DNA of 64,000 bases, taken from positions 2,719,515 to 2,783,514 of the forward strand of contig NW_017803943.1 in NCBI RefSeq assembly GCF_001625305.1, written 5' to 3'. Numbering within the stretch: the first letter of the stretch is position 1; every line of letters starts with the position of its first letter. This DNA comes from Branchiostoma belcheri. Taxonomy: Eukaryota > Chordata > Leptocardii > Amphioxiformes > Branchiostomatidae. This document shows, piece after piece, positions 11,901-22,470 of the stretch. A program made the position numbers and the translations under genes. The notes beneath the pieces were generated by a model. The model did not search any database. It saw only the letters and a program-made list of their open reading frames with translations, and was not told the DNA's origin.

Positions 11901-14900
11901 ACATGTTTTTTGGGGGGAAAATTTGTAAAAAAAGATATGAAGCGGTTGAATCAGAGAACCAAGAAATTAAATTAGAGTGGCCTTCTACAACATTTCATTT
12001 TGAGTTTTATGTACAGCCCTCATCCCCAGTATATACCTCCTCTCCCAGGTATTTCTAGTAGACGATGTAAAGGTTATAGAAAGGTTAGGAACTCTATCAT
12101 GATTCTATCGTTCAAGTGTAATTTTACTGGTGAGCCAGTGAAAGACAAAGTCAATGTCATGTTGCAATTTTCTGTGGGATATTCCAGTGAAATTTTAAAG
12201 TCTGGATGCTATCCTTTCCCCCTCAAAGCTCTCTGTACCTTCCTCCTAAAAAGTCCTAATTATAACTTGCTATGTCTTTTGAATTAAGATCCACAAATCC
12301 AACTGTAGCAGTCCAGCATATACCTCACCAGAATATACCCAGGTATACTCTAACCATGAGTATGTTCCTGCCTGTTACACAGGAGTTACATAACAGTTCC
12401 AGCCTTGGCTGCCTTAAACACCAAAGCTTTGCAGGTTGGAAGATAACAAGGCCAAATTTGGCTCGCAATCTCGCAAATCATCAAGCACATAAATTGCTTT
12501 CAATTCAAATATAAATTGCTTTCCAGCAACAACTCTAACCTTTAACCAAAGTTACACTCTTGATTACCACTTTTAATTGACTCCAGTGTGGAGATCAAGT
12601 CTTGTTACATTTGATTTGTTACATTGCAACTCCAATCAATTTGCAACTGGAAAATGCTTAGCAGAAGACTTCAAATTGCTTAGCAGAAGACTTCAAATAC
12701 ATGATTGTGCTCAACTCAAACGCTTGGAAAGTTTGGAAAGTGACAGTTGGAAGTTTGCCAATGTAAGAACCAGAAAATATTCAAAGATTTAAAAGACATT
12801 TGCTCTACTACATTGTAGACAGCTTGGAAAGTTGGGGAAGCCGAGAGTTGGAAGTTTGCCCATGTAGGAAATCAGAGATAGATATGAATGGAATTTTTCA
12901 TCTGGGATTGACCTACATGTGTGTGTGAGGTGCACAGAGGGCGACCCCATCAGGGGCTTGTATCAAGGGTGAAGCAATCTTTACTGAATGAAGCGAGAGC
13001 GTGATTGAAAAGTGCTGCTTCGCTGAAGTACGTGACGTCCAAATTACGACTCGGGGCCTCGAGCTGTCATCAGATGAAATGAAAATCACACACAGTAGAC
13101 GTTACATGTACTCTGGATTGAGCTGGATGTGATAGAGAGAGCATCATTGCCAGAAACATTTTATCATTATATTTTCAGGGTATGGGAAATTGTAGTGTAA
13201 AAGATTAGAATTCAGAAAAACATCTGAACCAACCAAACATAACTGTTGCACCAATGACTAGTAAGGAATAGAGAGAGTAGCATTACCAGAACAGTTCTAA
13301 AAATTTTGTTTTCAGTGTTCAGAAAAATATAGTGTAAAAGATTAGAATTCAGCAAAAGAACCAAATGAATCAAGCATAAGTGTTGCACCAATGTGTTCCC
13401 TGATGTAACAATTTGATAAGTGGAGATTTTGTATTGATCCAGACCTCAACCCAATTCTTAACTGTAAATTTTCACATTTTAGCAGTGTTTTTGAATTCCC
13501 AGGGTTTTTTTTTTACTGACTTTTCACCACGAACTCATCACATGCAAACATGTTCTTTCTTCCATTGTATTACAACCCTTATGTCAAGTGCAAACTCAAC
13601 CACATTGCAAACTCTTGATTTCCGTCGTGGTGCATTATTTGAGTCCCACAAACTTTAAAACAAATTTACAGTACTTGTTATTTTCCAAACCTGCCGCAAT
13701 CACCATGTTTTCAGCACCAGGAACAGCGACCAGGGAGGAGGAGGAACGATTTTCTGTCTCCTCGCCAAATGGATCCCTGATGTTGTAACTAGTGAAGCGG
13801 TAATCACCTTGTTTTCCCATTCAACTCCCATCACCATCCCATTCATTACCAAACACACTGCCGCTGAGGGACTATTACCTAGATTCCCCTGCAACTCTGG
13901 ATGTTGTTAGAGTGTCACGGATACCGGTGTAGGCACGTCTCCAGCAGAATACTAAGAGGTCTACGCTGGTTTATTGGCACTCTGGCATGGTTCGTGAAGC
14001 TGAAAATATTCCATCTTTAGAGTGGAAGCGTTGTGCACTTCATCTTCACATGGGGCATGGATTTTACTCTTGCTGCTCAGAAAGTGCTCGCGTGGATTGA
14101 AAATCATGTAAAACATTGGTGCGAGTATTTGGCTCAGAATCAAGAGGTTCTTGGTTTAAATCACTGAGTTCTTGTGCCCCTGGGAAAGGTCCTAGAAGTT
14201 AGATCAAAGGTCCCGGAATTTAGGGAAGAAGTTATCTCATTTCCTGTCTTCAATTTGCTGCTGTATGCAAACATGTAGTTAGCTGTTGCCAAGTGTGTTA
14301 GCAAGTTTGACATGCCATAGGCATTCTAATCAATGAAAAATTCACAGTACCAGTAATGAATAAAATATGACATTCGCAACAACTTTAGATGTTCTAGTAA
14401 AATGTTGAACTTCAGTCCAACACAAAGATTACACAGAGATCAAATTTTTAACGACCACAGTCGCCTTCATCAGGATAATGAATGACCAGTCACTTCAAAA
14501 CTTAACATAAAAACTTGAGATATTTCACACTGTCAGAGATATGAGATCTTTGATTTCCTATTCCATATGTTGAGCCTATTGTTACAATGTGTCTGTGGGC
14601 TGCTTTTTATAAATGGACACAATATTTTGTATGTGTTTCAGAATGGCATAGTCACCATTCCAAAGTCCACTAAAGAGGAGAGAATCAGAGAAAATTGCCA
14701 GGTGAGTTAACATTGCAATCTTCTTGCCTTATGTGGATTGAATCCCCAATAGCTGGTGGTATGAAAAGCTGAAAAGCTAACAGTGGAATTTTATGTGCCC
14801 TTCTTAGGTAGTGGACTTTCTGAAAAGAGCAATTTGTTTGAAAAAAACTTTTTTCAAAATTCCAAACTTAGCATCTTTCTGGCAACTGTTTCCGTTTCTA

Positions 14901-17641
14901 TTGCAGGTGTTAGACTTTGACTTACTTAGACTTAGGGGCTCCCGCGTCTCGTGACGCATGAGGCAGTCAAAGCAGCCCAGCTTCCTCTGTCAGCAGCCAG
15001 CCTCAAGGCTTCCTTCCAGCCCATGCTGACTGCCCGAAGGTCCCTCTCCACTGTCTGTCGCCAGTTCATTCTTGGGCGCCCCCTCCTTCTCCGTCCTTCT
15101 GGGAACCACTGCAGGACTTGGTTGGCTAGTCTGACAGGTGGAAGTCTGACAGCGTGTCCTAACCAGCTGAGCCGGCGTTTGCAGATGATGGAGGACACTG
15201 GTTGTTGCTTAGTTTGAAGTCTGATGTTATTATTCGAGATAAAGTCATCCCATCTAATGCCCAGGATTTTCCTTAGACACTTGCTGTCAAAGGCATCAAG
15301 TCTCCTTTCTTGACTTAGTTTCAGGTGCCAGGTTTCGCAGCCATACAAAAGTGTGGACAGGACGTTGCTGTTGTAAAAGCGCATCTTGGTCTTGATGGAC
15401 AGTTTCTTGTTTCTCCAGAGTTTGCCCAGCTGGTTAAATGCTGCTGAAGCCTTACCAACTCTGCAGTCAAGTTCTTTGTCCATGTCACCATTGCTATTGA
15501 TGGAGCTTCCAAGATAAGTGAAGTTTTGAACTATTTCCACTTCCTTCCCATCAATGAACACAGATGTAGGTGGCGGATGAGATCCTGTCAGCATATTCTT
15601 GGTCTTCTTGCCACTGATGGTGAGGCCTATTCCTCCTGCTGTGGAACCAATCTCGCTCACTAGGGCCTGGAGGTCCTTTGTGGATTCTGCTAAGCCGGCA
15701 ATATCGTCTGCGAAGTCAAGATCAGACAGTCTTTGTCCTTGCAGCCATGGTATTCCTTTATCCTTAGTTGACTGTTGCAGCACCCAATCTATGGCAAGGG
15801 CAAACAGAATTGGAGACAGCACACATCCCTGGCGGACCCCAGTCACCACCTCAAACCACCCGCTGAACCCATCATCTGTCCTTACACAGCATTTGGAGTC
15901 AGCATATATGTGTTTGATGGCTGAAATGACTTTGTTGGGTAGTCCGTACATTTGCATGATGTTCCATAATGAGGGCCTGTGAATGCTATCAAACGCTTTA
16001 GTAAAGTCAATAAAGCTGATAGCCAGTGTGGACTGAAACTCATTGCACTTCTCTATTATGCGTCTCAGGGTGAATATTTGTTCCGCACAAGATCGCTTAG
16101 GTCGGAATCCTGCCTGCTGCTCCCTCAGTTCTTCGTCAACTGCATCTCGTATGCGGTTCAGGAGACTTAGACTTTGAGCTGAGTGAAAATGATATGGAAT
16201 ACCTGAATGGCTTACATGCCGACCTGCACATGAGTTGGAACCCTGCTGATATTCCATGATGTTGGGAGTTCATGTCATCTTGATATTGGATAGCTAACAG
16301 TCAAGAGATCATGACTGATCATTGTCAAAAGAAGTAATGATACAAATCAGTGAAATCCAATCAGGCATCTACATACAGAGATTATAATGAATTCTCAGAA
16401 ATACATGATACTACTTAACCTTGAGATTCTCTCAATAGATAGACTTTGTAACTACATGTACAACAAAGCTCACCTTTATTTATTAATGTCACATACAGAA
16501 GCGTTACCTAGAGTAACCCAATGTATACAGAGACCACATTTCAAAGTACATGTACATGTACATGTACATAACAGAGACAAGCAAAACATACGAAGACCTC
16601 CTAAGCACAGTAAGGAAACTAATTTACCTAAACTGTATCTCTATGTTTGTATTCATCTGCCATTTTTAAATAAATATTGCTGGTTTATACGCATTATATG
16701 GTAAGTACTTGTACAAACTCTATCCTGCTACTGTATGTACATGTACATGCACACAGAGCCAATCCAAGACTCAGGTGAAAACAAAAGGTGCTGCGCAGTG
16801 AAGTGCTTCCTAGGCCAGGCATAAGGAATATTCCTTAAGCTAACAGAAGACCTTGAACCTCGAGTCGTCAACATCTCTCGAGACAACCACCAGGTTTGCA
16901 GTAAGATCAGCTTCATGACTTGAGAGGAGCCCTAATCAGTCCCACTGGGAGGCCCGGATCAGTCCAGTACTCATCACCAGTGCTGGAAGGTCGTGTGTGA
17001 CTCATTGTCTGATGGTTCTAGTCCCACGGCGTGCTACAAATGACTTAATGATGGTGCTCGGGTCACTCTGTGGATACCTTTGGGGACCACCGGTGGGCTT
17101 AGGTCCCGGGCTAACATGGTGTCTTGTTTGGACTAACCACAACAGATTTCAATTTCAAATGCAGTCGCTTGTCAGTTTCTTTGGACAACAATGACTGGTT
17201 CTGATTTGTACTGCAGCAAGGTGACACTGATGCAGAATTACAAATGCAGTCCCTAACATACATGTAGAGTGTTGTCACATTGTAATATATATACATGTAC
17301 ATATTATCAAGTACAGTAATGATAAGTTTCAGTTATTTCTTTATCTGAAGAAGGTGACAGACAGTCACCGTAACATCAGATGTAAAAACCCATTGGTTGT
17401 GGAATAAAGAACCTTCTTACACATTCTCTTTCTAACCTGATGAAATTATTCACAAGTGCTTGCAGTGTATACAAAGGTGCTTTGGTTTGGCAAATAACAC
17501 CAAAGTTTCCCCCTAATTCCCCCACAGGTTTTTGACTTCAGTCTATCAAGAGAAGACATGGATCACCTGCACAGTCTGCATGATGGCAGGAAGATGTGTG
17601 AGCTCAGCTCTATAGCCAGCCTGGTCATGAAGACTGGATGA
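5997..17641 (+). CDS. Aldo-keto reductase family oxidoreductase, 7 exons, 290 aa
   Basis: NAD(P)H-dependent carbonyl reductase of the AKR superfamily, (beta/alpha)8 barrel, presumably cytosolic; the substrate cannot be told from sequence. Exons: 5997-6066, 6590-6838, 7380-7484, 7738-7829, 8695-8877, 14642-14701, 17528-17641; 873 nt, all junctions AG/GT and in phase. The catalytic tetrad is intact: Asp49 and Tyr54 in IDTAKRYG, Lys79 in VTTKLW, His112 in YLIHWPD. Later motifs are GVSNF, VEYHPYQN, GYCPLAKGS, KTPAQILIRW and IPKSTKEERI, the last being part of the cofactor site. The start at 5997 has a good context (AAAATGG); the in-frame ATG at 5958 would add 13 residues. The final exon gives an atypical C-terminus (LSREDMDHLHSLHDG...). 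A second terminal exon at 14907-16259 with a more typical ending is broken by a LINE. Exon 5 is followed by two partial tandem copies. Confidence 0.93.
6271..6481. repeat. Two short hairpins (MITE remnants) in reductase intron 1
   Basis: 6271-6288 folds as GGAGGTT/AACCTCC with a 4-base loop. 6444-6481 has 13-bp arms CATGGAGGTAGAA/TTCTACCTCCATG. The CATGGAG words recur in the hairpin at 45350-45389, which suggests one foldback family. Confidence 0.6.
6885..7030 (+). repeat. Dispersed GTAACACACCAGCTTTGCAGG repeat, copy 1 (two partial units)
   Basis: Starts with (CTGTAT)n, then TATAACCGCCTTTCAGCG TAACAC, then a second unit with TTCAACGTAACACGCCAGCTTTGCA. Related copies in the same orientation lie at 26161, 57051, 58116 and 63158. 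No internal promoter or ORF was seen, so the class is unresolved (SINE-like or MITE-like). Confidence 0.65.
7031..7197. repeat. Minisatellite, about 20-bp unit CAGCAGCTTTGCAATCATTG
   Basis: About eight units of TTTGCAATCATTGCAGCAGC with small length changes (20-23 bp) run from 7031 to 7197. It abuts the end of the dispersed repeat, whose GCGGCATTGCAGCAG looks like the seed. It lies inside reductase intron 2. Confidence 0.9.
7198..7250 (-). mobile_element. Tiny reverse-transcriptase remnant of a LINE
   Basis: Read on the minus strand, about 7245-7201 translates to GVPQGSILGPMLF, the classic box found in non-LTR reverse transcriptases just before the catalytic region. Nothing recognisable surrounds it, so it is a small decayed fragment. 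Confidence 0.6.
8811..9240 (+). repeat. Triplicated 3' end of reductase exon 5 with intron start
   Basis: Units begin at 8811 (the true exon 5 end plus donor), 8991 and 9165 (last one partial), with spacings of 180 and 174 bp. Each carries the exon segment ending KTPAQILI...WSIQ and a downstream GT. Because both spacings are multiples of three, the frame stays open from exon 5 through all three copies to a stop at 9247-9249. Copies 2 and 3 share AVASKYQ where copy 1 has AIATRYQ. Copy 3 carries a 6-bp insertion before WSIQ. Confidence 0.9.
12655..13395. repeat. Cluster of local tandem duplications
   Basis: 12655-12698 is a perfect 22-bp doublet (TGCTTAGCAGAAGACTTCAA...). 12721-12873 holds two diverged copies containing AGTTGGAAGTTTGCC. 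13131-13395 holds two copies, about 135 bp apart, sharing GTGTAAAAGATTAGAATTCA and GTTGCACCAATG. Confidence 0.75.
14421..14500. repeat. Dispersed repeat with CTTCATCAGGATAATGA core, copy 1
   Basis: GAGATCAAATTTTTAACGACCACAG followed by CGCCTTCATCAGGATAATGA and CCAGTCACTTC. A homologous stretch with the same word order lies at 60852-60925. Probably the end of a retroelement; class not determined. Confidence 0.55.
14907..16259 (+). pseudogene. Alternative reductase terminal exon, split by a LINE insertion
   Basis: After acceptor TTTCTATTGCAG (ending 14906) the exon begins GTGTTAGACTTTGA (14907-14920), is interrupted, and resumes at 16178 with GCTGAGTGAAAATGATATGG, ending TGA at 16257-16259. 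The two exon pieces total 96 nt, in phase 0, matching exon 6. The protein starts VLDFELSENDM and ends HMSWNPADIP, the usual AKR ending, whereas the exon at 17528 starts VFDFSLSREDM and ends differently. The 11-bp TTAGACTTTGA is present on both sides of the insertion. This exon was therefore probably a working, perhaps mutually exclusive, last exon before the insertion. In this haplotype it would yield a truncated or unstable end unless spliced around. Confidence 0.85.
14921..16166 (-). mobile_element. 5'-truncated non-LTR retrotransposon (LINE) with intact RT reading frame
   Basis: The minus-strand frame encodes the middle and end of a non-LTR reverse transcriptase: FIDFTKAFDSI, GVRQGCVLSPILFALAID, the catalytic FADD in LDFADDIAGL, NFTYLGS, and a C-terminus with LSWLGHAVRLPP, GRRRRGRPRMNW and VTRRGSP. 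Endonuclease and early RT blocks are absent, so it is 5'-truncated. The 3' end carries a short repeated tail, TAAGTCTAAGTAAG. It is flanked by identical 11-bp target duplications TTAGACTTTGA (14910-14920 and 16167-16177). The open frame and perfect duplication point to a recent insertion. The frame runs by chance into antisense host exon sequence up to 16257. Confidence 0.95.
16548..16569. repeat. (ACATGT)n microsatellite
   Basis: TACATGTACATGTACATGTACA run within reductase intron 6; TACATGTA words are scattered widely across the window. Confidence 0.85.
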
Positions 17642-18810
17642 CTAGACGGGTGAACAGTCCTGGAGAAACTACAGAGGAGAAAGAATTACGAAGATGCAGT
17701 CTCAACCAGACTCCTTAACTTGCTGGAAGAGTAGTCTCGAAATTAGCCAACTTGGGTGAATACTTTTCCATTTCTTAGAGGTTCGTGACGTCAAATGGCT
17801 GAGTGATTAAGCAAGTGGAGAGGAGACTCAAGAGATCTTGACAAGTACAAGATGAATGTGTTGGGAAAGACCAATACTTATGCCCTAGACACAGTGGATC
17901 AACAACCCACTGCACCTACACTTCTGTGCCAAAATTGACCAGTGTCAACTGTCAAACTATCTATATATCTTGTTGCATTTTTATTCAATATTAATGAAAG
18001 TGTCTGTGATGGTTACACATGTATTACACTTTTATTTGGACAAGAATAATTTTTTGCTTCAGACTTTGTAGGCGAAGAAGATATTGTTTGATGACTTCTG
18101 TTTTAGTTGTAACAGTAACTTTTTTAAGATATTGTGCTATTTCAAGCGTAGAGTTAGAAATTTTTTACAGAATACCCAAAACCATTCCACATGATATGTG
18201 ACATTTGTTGCATGAAGTCACTCTTTAACTGTGAATATGGCATTAAGTCCATAGACATGTCTGTTTTACACAGTTTTATAAAACATTATTTTTATACATG
18301 ATGCAGTGTCAGGAGACAGATACATATGATTCCATTATCAAAATATCTAAGCTTATGTATATCTATTCCAGTGACCTGGAGTCACCTAAATTAGCCATAA
18401 ACCTTTAACTTTTGACAATCATGTACTGTATATACTTGAAACTTCTTCCTTACTTATCAAAGCTTACACCTTTACTCAATTGCTTCTAAGTTACTTTGTA
18501 GCTGTTTAAGAAGTGATTTTGCATTTTACAATTTTTGAATTGTACTACAATATCATCCCAAATCATGATTTTTTTTCAAATCATGAATCTCTTTTACATA
18601 AACTTTATTACCTTTTGATGTTGTATTTACAATATCCTATGTATTTATTATTACTTATGAAGTCACTGTTAGCTTGCATAGTGCACTATTAAGTTATATT
18701 TATGTCACAGTAGAGGTATATTTTCGTAGTTTAGCCATGTTAGATAGTATATAGATATTACAATATGTATTAGATCTCATTGTAATAAAAGTATTTTTAC
18801 TTTTCAGATT
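17642..18810 (+). other. Reductase 3'UTR
   Basis: AT-rich sequence from the TGA at 17639-17641 to just past AATAAA at 18784-18789, with no open frame of interest. The extent is inferred from the first strong hexamer followed by a T-rich stretch. Confidence 0.6.
18784..18789 (+). terminator. Polyadenylation signal of the aldo-keto reductase
   Basis: AATAAA in TTGTAATAAAAGTATTTTTA, followed by a TTTTTACTTTTCAG stretch consistent with a downstream U-rich element. Confidence 0.6.
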
Positions 18811-19961
18811 TCAGATTGACTGCAGGGGAACTTTGCATGACATCCTAGTAGGAGGAGTGTTTTCTTGCAGTATTTATGTTCATCCATTGCACACTTAAAA
18901 TCAAAGTACAACACCATTACACATTGTTATCACACTAGCGTCTTTTGATGTTGTACGGAAAACCGTTTAACTCTGTGATCATTGTGTTGCAGTTGAAGCT
19001 TCCATCTTTCATCAAAGCAACGTCTGTCACTGCCAACTCCCATGGATCATTAGACATTGCTCGGTTGAGAGAAAAAAATTGCAACTTAGAATACTTGCAC
19101 TCTTTTATCTTTTACCTTGAAGCCATTCAAACTAAAAGGCGCCTTTGTTCCTCAAAAGTCTAAAAGCAATTAGTTTTCACGCAGACTCAATGGACTATAC
19201 CAGAACCTCAGCTCAGTAGCTAGATTCTAAATTCGGCACTAAAGATGTCCTTGTCTCGGTCAGACTGCTTGCAGCTTTGATACTCATTACAACCTGTGCG
19301 ATAGGAATTTGCTGGGCATTTAGGAAGCCCTAAGGAGTCTGGTCTAGACTATGAAATATGTTCTGAGGTATGCTGTCCAGACAGAAAAATGTGTACGACA
19401 TACTGGACACGCAGAGAGGATTGGTGACTTTCTGTGTCTAGATGAATTTGAAGATAATGTTTAATTTAGTAATATCCCATTGTCAACTTTCCAAGTTCAA
19501 ACTCATACGTGTAAACTAAACTTAGATAACATGGGAAAAACTAAGCCACCACTCTTTGAAGTGGTAGTTCTTTTAAAAGTTCTGAATGAATCTTAACCCT
19601 TAAGGGCATTTTCTGCTAGACTAAGTTAAGGTTTAGGAAGAGGAAAAATTAACAGGCGACTGGAGCAATCAAGCCTAAAGCTATAACCCACGACTTTCGC
19701 GTGTTAAGCGCTTTGGCAAGATAAAAATAGTCCGCAGCTTAAGATAAGAACCCTCCAGAGAAATTTGAACACGACTCCATCAGTGAGCGGAGTTTCTAAC
19801 AGCAACTTCCGACTCCCCACAGGTTCACATGCAGCTAAATATAGTCCCCAAGTTGTCAGCCGCTGATTCGGCTGGACCACACGCGCGCTTTCTGCCGACT
19901 GACAGCGTAACAACCTCGAGCCTAACAGGCTTCTTGTATCAAGGTGATGAAAGCTCCTTGG

Positions 19962-20140
19962 TTGTATTCAGAACCGTGCTTTATCCAGAACCATGCTCAG
20001 ACGCGGTTCTGGATAGTCCACGACCCCACGCGCATCCAGAACCAGACGATCTTGGATACGCAGAGGCTATCCAGAATCGTGCCTGATTCTAATTCTAACC
20101 ATTAGGCATAGAACTAGATTGGTACGGTTCTGGATACAAT
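19962..20140. mobile_element. Foldback element with TTGTATyCAGAACCGT ends
   Basis: Left end TTGTATTCAGAACCGTGC and right end GTACGGTTCTGGATACAA are inverted copies. Several internal GGTTCTGGAT/ATCCAGAAC words alternate in orientation, which suggests nested foldback structure. Confidence 0.65.
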
Positions 20141-20276
20141 AGGGATATCACATCCCGATGAAATCGGGACATTCCTCTAGAAAAAAAACCCGGACATTCC
20201 TCGACATTCCTCTTGATTGGACAGGATGTAATGGCAAAGGAAACTCCAGTCCACTTAAGCCTAACCCAGTCTGACC

Positions 20277-20493
20277 TAGCCTGGCCTGGGTGCCACCAAC
20301 TGACCTGCGTCAAAAGCACGCTTTCACAAAATAAGCGTGTTCTAGAGCATCGGCCCTTCGACTAGTTGGTGTGTTGGGTTCTCAAGCTGGCGGCCTGGGT
20401 ACGATTCCCGGGATCCGGAGCCAAGAGTTTTCGTGTTCTACTCGCCTCTAGTTGTTTCAACCGGCATACAAATAGGAGATGGCACCCAGGCTA
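20277..20493. mobile_element. Foldback element (TAGCCTGG...TGCCA ends) with tRNA-like interior
   Basis: Left TAGCCTGGCCTGGGTGCCA and right TGGCACCCAGGCTA are inverted. Inside, about 20350-20425, ACTAGTTGGTGTGTTGGG and a B-box-like GGGTACGATTCCCGG are spaced like a tRNA D arm and T arm. This suggests a tRNA-derived module caught in, or captured by, a foldback element. Confidence 0.5.
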
Positions 20494-20909
20494 ACTCCGT
20501 ATCCAGTCGGCCTAGTCTGCTGCTAATGCACTCTTGATCTTACTTCAACCCAGCGGCGAGCAATTGATTTCCCTGACCTGTGCGAGATTTCCGCTTACAG
20601 CGCGGGACTGCAGGGGTCGGATTGAATACTGGAGATGCATCACTTCTAAGGAAATAAGAATCGTTTTGATGTTTTCAAACAGAGGAGGTCCTCTTGTAGC
20701 TCGCCTTGCTGCACAACCGCATTTTGATTGTGTCAGTCCGGAAGAGTGGCTAAAGTGAAGTCAAATCAGACCATGGATATGCTGTGAAGTACGTGTGAAC
20801 CTCTCTCTTAATAGCCACACTTCACACGCGATGTCCTTATAGTAGGGTGAAGCATGAAACATACATACACGATGTTTCAAAACTTTTTAGTACCGGCCAA
20901 AGTTTACAT

Positions 20910-21205
20910 TTTAACTTTAACTGGTGCAATGTCCAAGTGGGCAGAGTGCTTGCCTTGCATTCGGGAGGTCGTGAGTTCGATCCCCGGCCGAGTCGTACCA
21001 GAGACTTAAGAATGGTACATACTACTTTCTCTGCTTAGCACTCAGCATTTTAAAAGAGTATGGGAGTTAAACACACAACACTAACAGTGTACTAACCCCC
21101 TGCTGTAGCGATTGCACAAGTGTGTGGCCCAAGGGCTACAGAGACGGAGATAGGCGCCGCCATATGCGACCATGATAATGGTTGCGGGGAGGACTTTAAC
21201 TTTAA
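20910..21205 (+). mobile_element. tRNA-derived SINE with 11-bp target duplication
   Basis: The body, 20921-21194, begins with a tRNA-like head: AAGTGGGCAGAGTGCTTG (A-box-like) and GAGTTCGATCC (B box, 20973-20983), followed by a tRNA-unrelated tail. The direct repeat TTTAACTTTAA flanks it at 20910-20920 and 21195-21205. The head lacks an acceptor-stem partner, so this is not a functional tRNA gene. Confidence 0.8.
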
Positions 21206-22004
21206 AGTTTACAGTGTACATATGAGTTCATGAACGTTTGCAGTACGTTGAAACTTGTCTATATGTAATGACCGCCGCTCAAGGGGCGACAACGTTATAG
21301 TAGACAGGTGGCCACTATAGATATGCTTGGGTCAGCGGTAAGAATGATAAAAACGGTCACAATGGTCCCTATGCAGAGAGGTTCGCCTATACACATACAC
21401 TGTTTGCCTTAGTTTATTGCCTTGCTTCAAAGGAACTCATTCTTCATACGAATCAGTTTGGGAAAAAGTTTCATCGAAGTCTTGCCGAAGCAAATGCAAC
21501 CACGGTGTTCAGAGAAACAGTTGGACCTGTGAAGTATGGGTCAATGACCTGTAATCACAAGCCCACATTATGCCGACCATAATATTAACCTCATCGATGT
21601 CGTCTAATGTCCAAGCAGATTTAATGTCTGACTCAGTGTTTTACGAGTCTTCTTGTATCGTATGACATTGAAGAAAATGCAGGTCTGCAATGTTGATATG
21701 TTAATGATATTGATATTATTGAATTGCTAGGAGATTATCGTTGTCCCTTCAGTACTATGAGAATGTCTTAATTCAATGATAAGCTGAAGGAGCTAACTTA
21801 GTTGTCACATGCCAATCAAACTCGTAATTCTTTCTCCCTGTAAATCAAGACGACCAGGCCGTGTACACTGTCCTCGTGTGCACTCCACCAGCCAGTCTGA
21901 TGTCACGTACTGTGCGATGGTCCGATCTGCCTGTCCATCAGGACCACAAGGTGTTTCCGTGCCCCGCCAAACCCCAATCCCTTCCGCTTACACAGTCCCG
22001 CTGT

Positions 22005-22306
22005 GCCGCTTCCCTGTCTGATCCGGTCTTCCCGTGCAGATCCACATCCCCTCTGGCAAACGTCCACAGAGATGTGGTGTTGGGATAGCCTCTACCAGGC
22101 TTCGGGAGCGGTTGGAAAAGGCAGAAATAGAGCTGGTCCGCCGAGGAGTACATTTGCCGCTTCCCTGTCTGATCCGGTCTTCCCGTGCTGATCCACATCC
22201 ACTCTGGCAAACATCCACGGAGATGTGGTGTTGGGATAGCCTCTACCAGGCTTCGGGAACGGTTGGGAAGGGTAGAAATTGGCCATATAGACAGATAACA
22301 TACCAG
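22005..22306. repeat. 151-bp tandem duplication containing foldback ends
   Basis: Two units begin GCCGCTTCCCTGTCTGATCC at 22005 and 22156. Each ends in sequence starting TAGCCTCTACCAGGCTTC, the terminus of the foldback family seen at 55679. The second unit continues to an inverted GAAGCCTGGTATAGGCTA near 22362. Confidence 0.85.
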
Positions 22307-22380
22307 GGGAGTTGGTCCGCTGAGGAGTACATTTGCCGCTTCAGAAGCCTGGTATAGGCTATAGTAAGACGGCAATTAAA

Positions 22381-22470
22381 TGATCTCCAAGCAGATTCTG
22401 TGGGGCAAGAGGAGTATATATATTGCCACCTGTATCCATTGGTTTCCTGTATCCTACTGGCTGCGGCTGA
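22381..22470. mobile_element. Single end of a CTCCAAGCAGA foldback element
   Basis: TGATCTCCAAGCAGATTCTG opens the sequence, and the following words (GTGGGGCAAGAGGAGT, TGTATCCATTGG) also occur in the 34.3-kb copy. No right terminus was found, so it is truncated. Confidence 0.5.

Larger units (their letters stand above)
9241..14641. other. Remainder of reductase intron 5
   Basis: About 5.4 kb of AT-rich intron. No exon was recognised. It holds several local tandem duplications at 12.65-13.40 kb and a dispersed repeat near 14.42 kb; otherwise nothing supportable. Confidence 0.5.

Noticed and set aside
14421-14500. Hammerhead-ribozyme-like CTGATGAAGG...GTCG...AAA on the minus strand (also near 60.88 kb)
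   Set aside because: Part of the catalytic core word is present, but the GAAA box is altered in one copy and stems I and III are only about 3 bp; a covariance-model search would be needed to revive it.
14932-16257. 441-codon ORF taken as a complete host or LINE protein
   Set aside because: Its first roughly 30 codons are antisense host exon joined by chance to a 5'-truncated LINE frame.
21938-22375. 145-codon minus-strand ORF at 22 kb
   Set aside because: It is generated by the 151-bp tandem duplication with foldback ends and has no domain.
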